Positions 5,231-7,021 of a DNA stretch of 7,021 bases are shown here, one piece after another; the first letter of the stretch is position 1; each line of letters opens with the position of its first letter. A program made the translations under genes and the position numbers. The notes under the pieces were generated by a model. That model saw nothing but the letters and a program-made list of their open reading frames with translations. It had not been told where the DNA came from and did not search any database. Source of the DNA: Nitrosotalea sp. (lineage in GTDB: Archaea > Halobacteriota > Syntropharchaeia > Alkanophagales > Methanospirareceae); NCBI GenBank assembly GCA_020725315.1, contig DYFG01000083.1, forward strand, positions 1 through 7,021, read 5' to 3'.

Positions 5231-6022
5231 TTATACCCGGGCAGAGCTCATTTTTAAACTCATTCCTGCGAGCAATCCAAAAAGAAGTCCAGATAAATGC
5301 GCGGTATGTGCGATTCCGTCTGGTGAACCCATTAAAATCGGTAAAACATCATAGAAGAGAGGGAAAATAAAAGCTACTATCCACATCTCCAGTGGTATTA
5401 CAAAGAATAAGTATACCTTCATCCTCGGCATCAGCACTGCGAGAGTGGCGAATATCCCGCTCAATGCTCCGCTTGCGCCCAATGCAGAGTTAACAGAGGT
5501 TAAACTCCATCCAATTCCGGCGAAAATTCCCGAAAGGAAAAAGATAAGCAGAAATTTGGAACTTCCGATCTTTCGTTCCAGTACCGGGCCAAAGAAGACG
5601 AAGAAGAGCATATTAAAGAAGAGGTGCTCGAAGCTTCCGTGGAGGAAGATATGCGTTACTAATGTCCAGGGTTTTTCCAATACAAGTGGTGGAATCAGCA
5701 CCAATTGCCTCGTATAGCCGGGAATGAGTAATTGCAAAATAAAGGAGATGGAGATGAGAAATAAAAGCAAGAACGAATAGTTACCGGAGAAGATGCCAAA
5801 ATGAGTTTTTGTATGACCACCCTTCTCTACGCTCCATCCTCTCTGTTCTGGTCTGTCTTCAAAGGGAAGAGAAGAAGTACTCTGGACTTCTCGTTTATAT
5901 TCTTCAACTCCGACGCACCAGTGCATTTCAGGCGTGAGATGTGCCTTGCAAAGGGTATCGCCACAGTACGTGCATCTATACAACGCCTGTTTGTTGCAGA
6001 CGGTGCACCTGCGCTGTGTCAT
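5231..6022 (-). CDS. Rhomboid family intramembrane serine protease with N-terminal AN1-type zinc finger
   Basis: This 263-residue protein joins two domains. Residues 6-36 hold an AN1-type zinc finger: Cys6, Cys9, Cys17, Cys20, Cys25, His28, His34 and Cys36 in the expected spacing. A polar linker (about 40-78) leads to a six-segment rhomboid core beginning near 83. The core has WTLVTHIFLHGSFEHLFFNM at 119-138 (the loop and second-helix motif), GASG at 182-185 with Ser184 as nucleophile, and AHLSG at 241-245 with His242 as catalytic partner. Rhomboids cleave substrates within the membrane; the finger probably faces the cytoplasm and may recruit substrates, which is inference. The catalytic pair is intact, so an active enzyme is likely. 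A TATA box lies about 28 bases before the ATG, with no Shine-Dalgarno, so the message is probably leaderless. Its stop is 49 bases before the ribK start, and ribK has its own promoter. Substrate unknown. Confidence 0.93.
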   Translation of the reverse strand: MTQRRCTVCNKQALYRCTYCGDTLCKAHLTPEMHWCVGVEEYKREVQSTSSLPFEDRPEQRGWSVEKGGHTKTHFGIFSGNYSFLLLFLISISFILQLLIPGYTRQLVLIPPLVLEKPWTLVTHIFLHGSFEHLFFNMLFFVFFGPVLERKIGSSKFLLIFFLSGIFAGIGWSLTSVNSALGASGALSGIFATLAVLMPRMKVYLFFVIPLEMWIVAFIFPLFYDVLPILMGSPDGIAHTAHLSGLLFGLLAGMSLKMSSARV

Positions 6023-6045
6023 ATAGTTGAAAAGAAGGGTTTGAC

Positions 6046-6054
6046 ATTTAAAAG
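6046..6054 (-). promoter_or_regulatory. TATA box for the rhomboid gene
   Basis: The minus strand reads CTTTTAAAT, centred about 28 bases before the ATG at 6022, which predicts a leaderless message. It lies between the truncated prenyltransferase and the rhomboid gene, so the latter can be expressed despite the upstream damage. Confidence 0.5.
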
Positions 6055-6106
6055 TTGCAGGAAAAGCGCTCGAGATATACGATTAGCAGCTTTTATTCCT
6101 CTGAGT

Positions 6107-6469
6107 TCAGAACAAAGTAACCGCGGCGGATAGTATTACCACGGGTATCCACTCGCCGTCAACGAGCACATCCAATGATTCACCTATCTTTTCGAGCTTA
6201 CAGAAATGTAAGATATACCAGTATCCATATGCAATGGCGAAGATTAACACGAAGAGATAGTGGTGGAAAAAGCCTGAGAGATAAGAGAATGCAAGCCAGG
6301 GTATGAGTGTTGAGTTCAAGATGAGAAGCAGATTTTTTGTTTTTTGCCTCCCGAAAACTACCGGTATTGTTCTCACACCGCTTGTTCTATCCCCTTCGAT
6401 GTCTCGCACGTCGAAAGTAATCGAACCCATAAAAACTCTGATGAAAAAGAAATTGCTACTCCACTTAAA
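6107..6469 (-). pseudogene. UbiA-family prenyltransferase, C-terminal fragment
   Basis: UbiA enzymes are membrane proteins that transfer isoprenoid chains to aromatic or glycerol-phosphate acceptors; in archaea they act in membrane lipid, quinone or tetrapyrrole synthesis. This fragment of about 120 residues begins after an in-frame TAA at 6470-6472 with SSNFFFIRVF. It then has the second Asp-rich motif DVRDIEGD (Asp at 7, 10 and 14 counted from Met 6430), GVRTIPVVFG, and three membrane segments to the C-terminus. The first half, with the NDxxDxxxD-type motif that binds the prenyl diphosphate, is absent; the family is usually about 280 residues. The break lies within some 50 bases of the IS1595-like relic, so the element or a related deletion probably removed or displaced the 5' half. 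The open frame from Met 6430 is likely not a real gene. Substrate cannot be told. Confidence 0.8.
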
Positions 6470-6480
6470 TTATCGGAGAA

Positions 6481-6497
6481 TTGAGATATAGTCTCAA
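6481..6497. repeat. Short inverted repeat at the prenyltransferase break
   Basis: TTGAGA, a five-base spacer TATAG, and TCTCAA form a perfect 6+6 inverted repeat. It lies between the truncated ubiA fragment and the transposase relic, so it could mark the element's end. It also shares the TGAGA/TCTCA arms of the ribK palindrome, with a different spacer. Short enough to be chance. Confidence 0.35.
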
Positions 6498-6523
6498 GGT
6501 AAAGAAATATTCGTGAGGAAAAG

Positions 6524-7021
6524 ATGGATCAATATGCGGTGAGATAAGTTTTCCTCATCGCCTTGAGGATTGCTTTGAGTTTTTGAGAAGCAAAAGAAGG
6601 AAGGGGTTAAATGTCCCCACTGCGGATCATCGAATATCCGGAATGATGGCTCTACTCCAATGAAATATAACTGCATGGAATGAGGATGGTATTTCAACGA
6701 TCTCACAGGCACGATCTTAGAATTTCATAAATTTCACCTTAAGAGAAGTTCTATATCTTGAAGGAGAAGGAGGTAAAGTCAAGCTACAAAATTGCACAGG
6801 AATTGGACCGTGATTATGATTCCTTGTTGAATTTTGTCCATGAGGCTCAAGGAACAGCTTCGAAGTATGCTCAGGGTATCAAGCTTTGAGAGATTGGAGA
6901 ATTGGATGAACTATATGTTCATGCTGGTGAGAAGGGAAAGAATAAGGAAATACGTATCTATTCAGGTTTTTCAAGTTAATTTGCTGAGGATATACTCTTT
7001 TCCGCGGGTGAAGAAGTCTTT
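6524..7021 (+). pseudogene. Decayed IS1595-like transposase relic, runs off the window
   Basis: A plus-strand transposase is readable only by changing frame. It starts MDQYA at 6524, shifts to GEISFPHRLEDCFEFLRSK, shifts near 6597 to KEGVKCPHCGSSNIRNDG and NCME-stop-GWYFNDLTGTI, and shifts again near 6770 to YKIAQELDRDYDSLLNFVHE and, after another stop at 6887-6889, ELDELYVHAGEKGKNKE. This order matches IS1595-family transposases: an N-terminal zinc ribbon (CPHC ... CxxC), the FNDLTGT motif, a helix-turn-helix, then the first catalytic Asp in the ELDE(L/V)Y motif. The TGA at 6681-6683 replaces the fourth zinc-binding Cys. A further TAA lies at 6977-6979. The rest of the catalytic domain would lie beyond 7021. 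At least three frame breaks and three stops show long decay. Assignment to IS1595 rather than a relative is moderately sure. Confidence 0.78.

Noticed and set aside
6107..6430. A complete small 107-residue membrane protein
   Set aside because: The first Met is internal to UbiA homology that extends upstream to 6469, so this is the tail of a truncated gene and not an independent small gene.
6494..6712. A 72-codon minus-strand open frame
   Set aside because: It is antisense to the zinc-ribbon part of the IS1595-like transposase relic.
1..7021. A CRISPR array, tRNA, rRNA or riboswitch
   Set aside because: No regularly spaced repeats, no cloverleaf-like or rRNA-like stretches were seen. The riboflavin operon's predicted leaderless start leaves no room for an FMN riboswitch.

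Overview
This window looks like a piece of a euryarchaeal chromosome, probably from the methanogen / anaerobic methane-oxidiser side of the tree. The evidence is a CTP-type riboflavin kinase with an N-terminal helix-turn-helix (an archaeal family), an archaeal-type RibB beside it, archaeal TATA boxes placed for leaderless transcripts, and two transposase relics of types common in such genomes. The lineage is inferred; there is no rRNA, tRNA or other marker gene here, and no CRISPR array.

Layout, left to right. 1-497 is a decayed IS1634-like transposase on the minus strand, with its catalytic middle missing. 498-819 has no confident gene; an unidentified plus-strand frame with one stop codon runs through it. 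820-1797 (minus) is an HtpX-like M48 membrane metalloprotease carrying an EF-hand-like loop. 1912-2232 (minus) is a small DUF4389 membrane protein. A divergent intergenic region (2233-2424) holds a TATA element readable both ways, a possible 12-codon mini-ORF and two strong Shine-Dalgarno sequences. 2425-3108 (plus) is a six-helix membrane protein of an uncharacterised type. 3144-3707 (plus) is the C-terminal, SPASM-like half of a radical SAM protein without its iron-sulfur N-terminus.

The best understood unit is the minus-strand pair ribK/rbkR (4468-5181) and ribB (3727-4461), six bases apart. RibB makes the four-carbon unit of riboflavin, and RibK phosphorylates riboflavin to FMN. RibK also carries a DNA-binding domain, and a perfect 14-bp palindrome sits over its start codon and predicted transcription start, so the operon may be autoregulated. 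Upstream, with its own promoter, is a rhomboid protease fused to an N-terminal AN1-type zinc finger (5231-6022, minus).

The right end is damaged DNA. 6107-6469 (minus) is the C-terminal part of a UbiA-family prenyltransferase. It stops just before a plus-strand IS1595-like transposase relic (6524 to the window edge) that carries frameshifts and stops. Both flanks of the window are therefore transposon debris around a stable housekeeping core. I see no coherent new multigene system. The most rewarding points are the riboflavin operator candidate, the His-to-Gln change in RibB, the EF-hand in the protease and the zinc-finger rhomboid.
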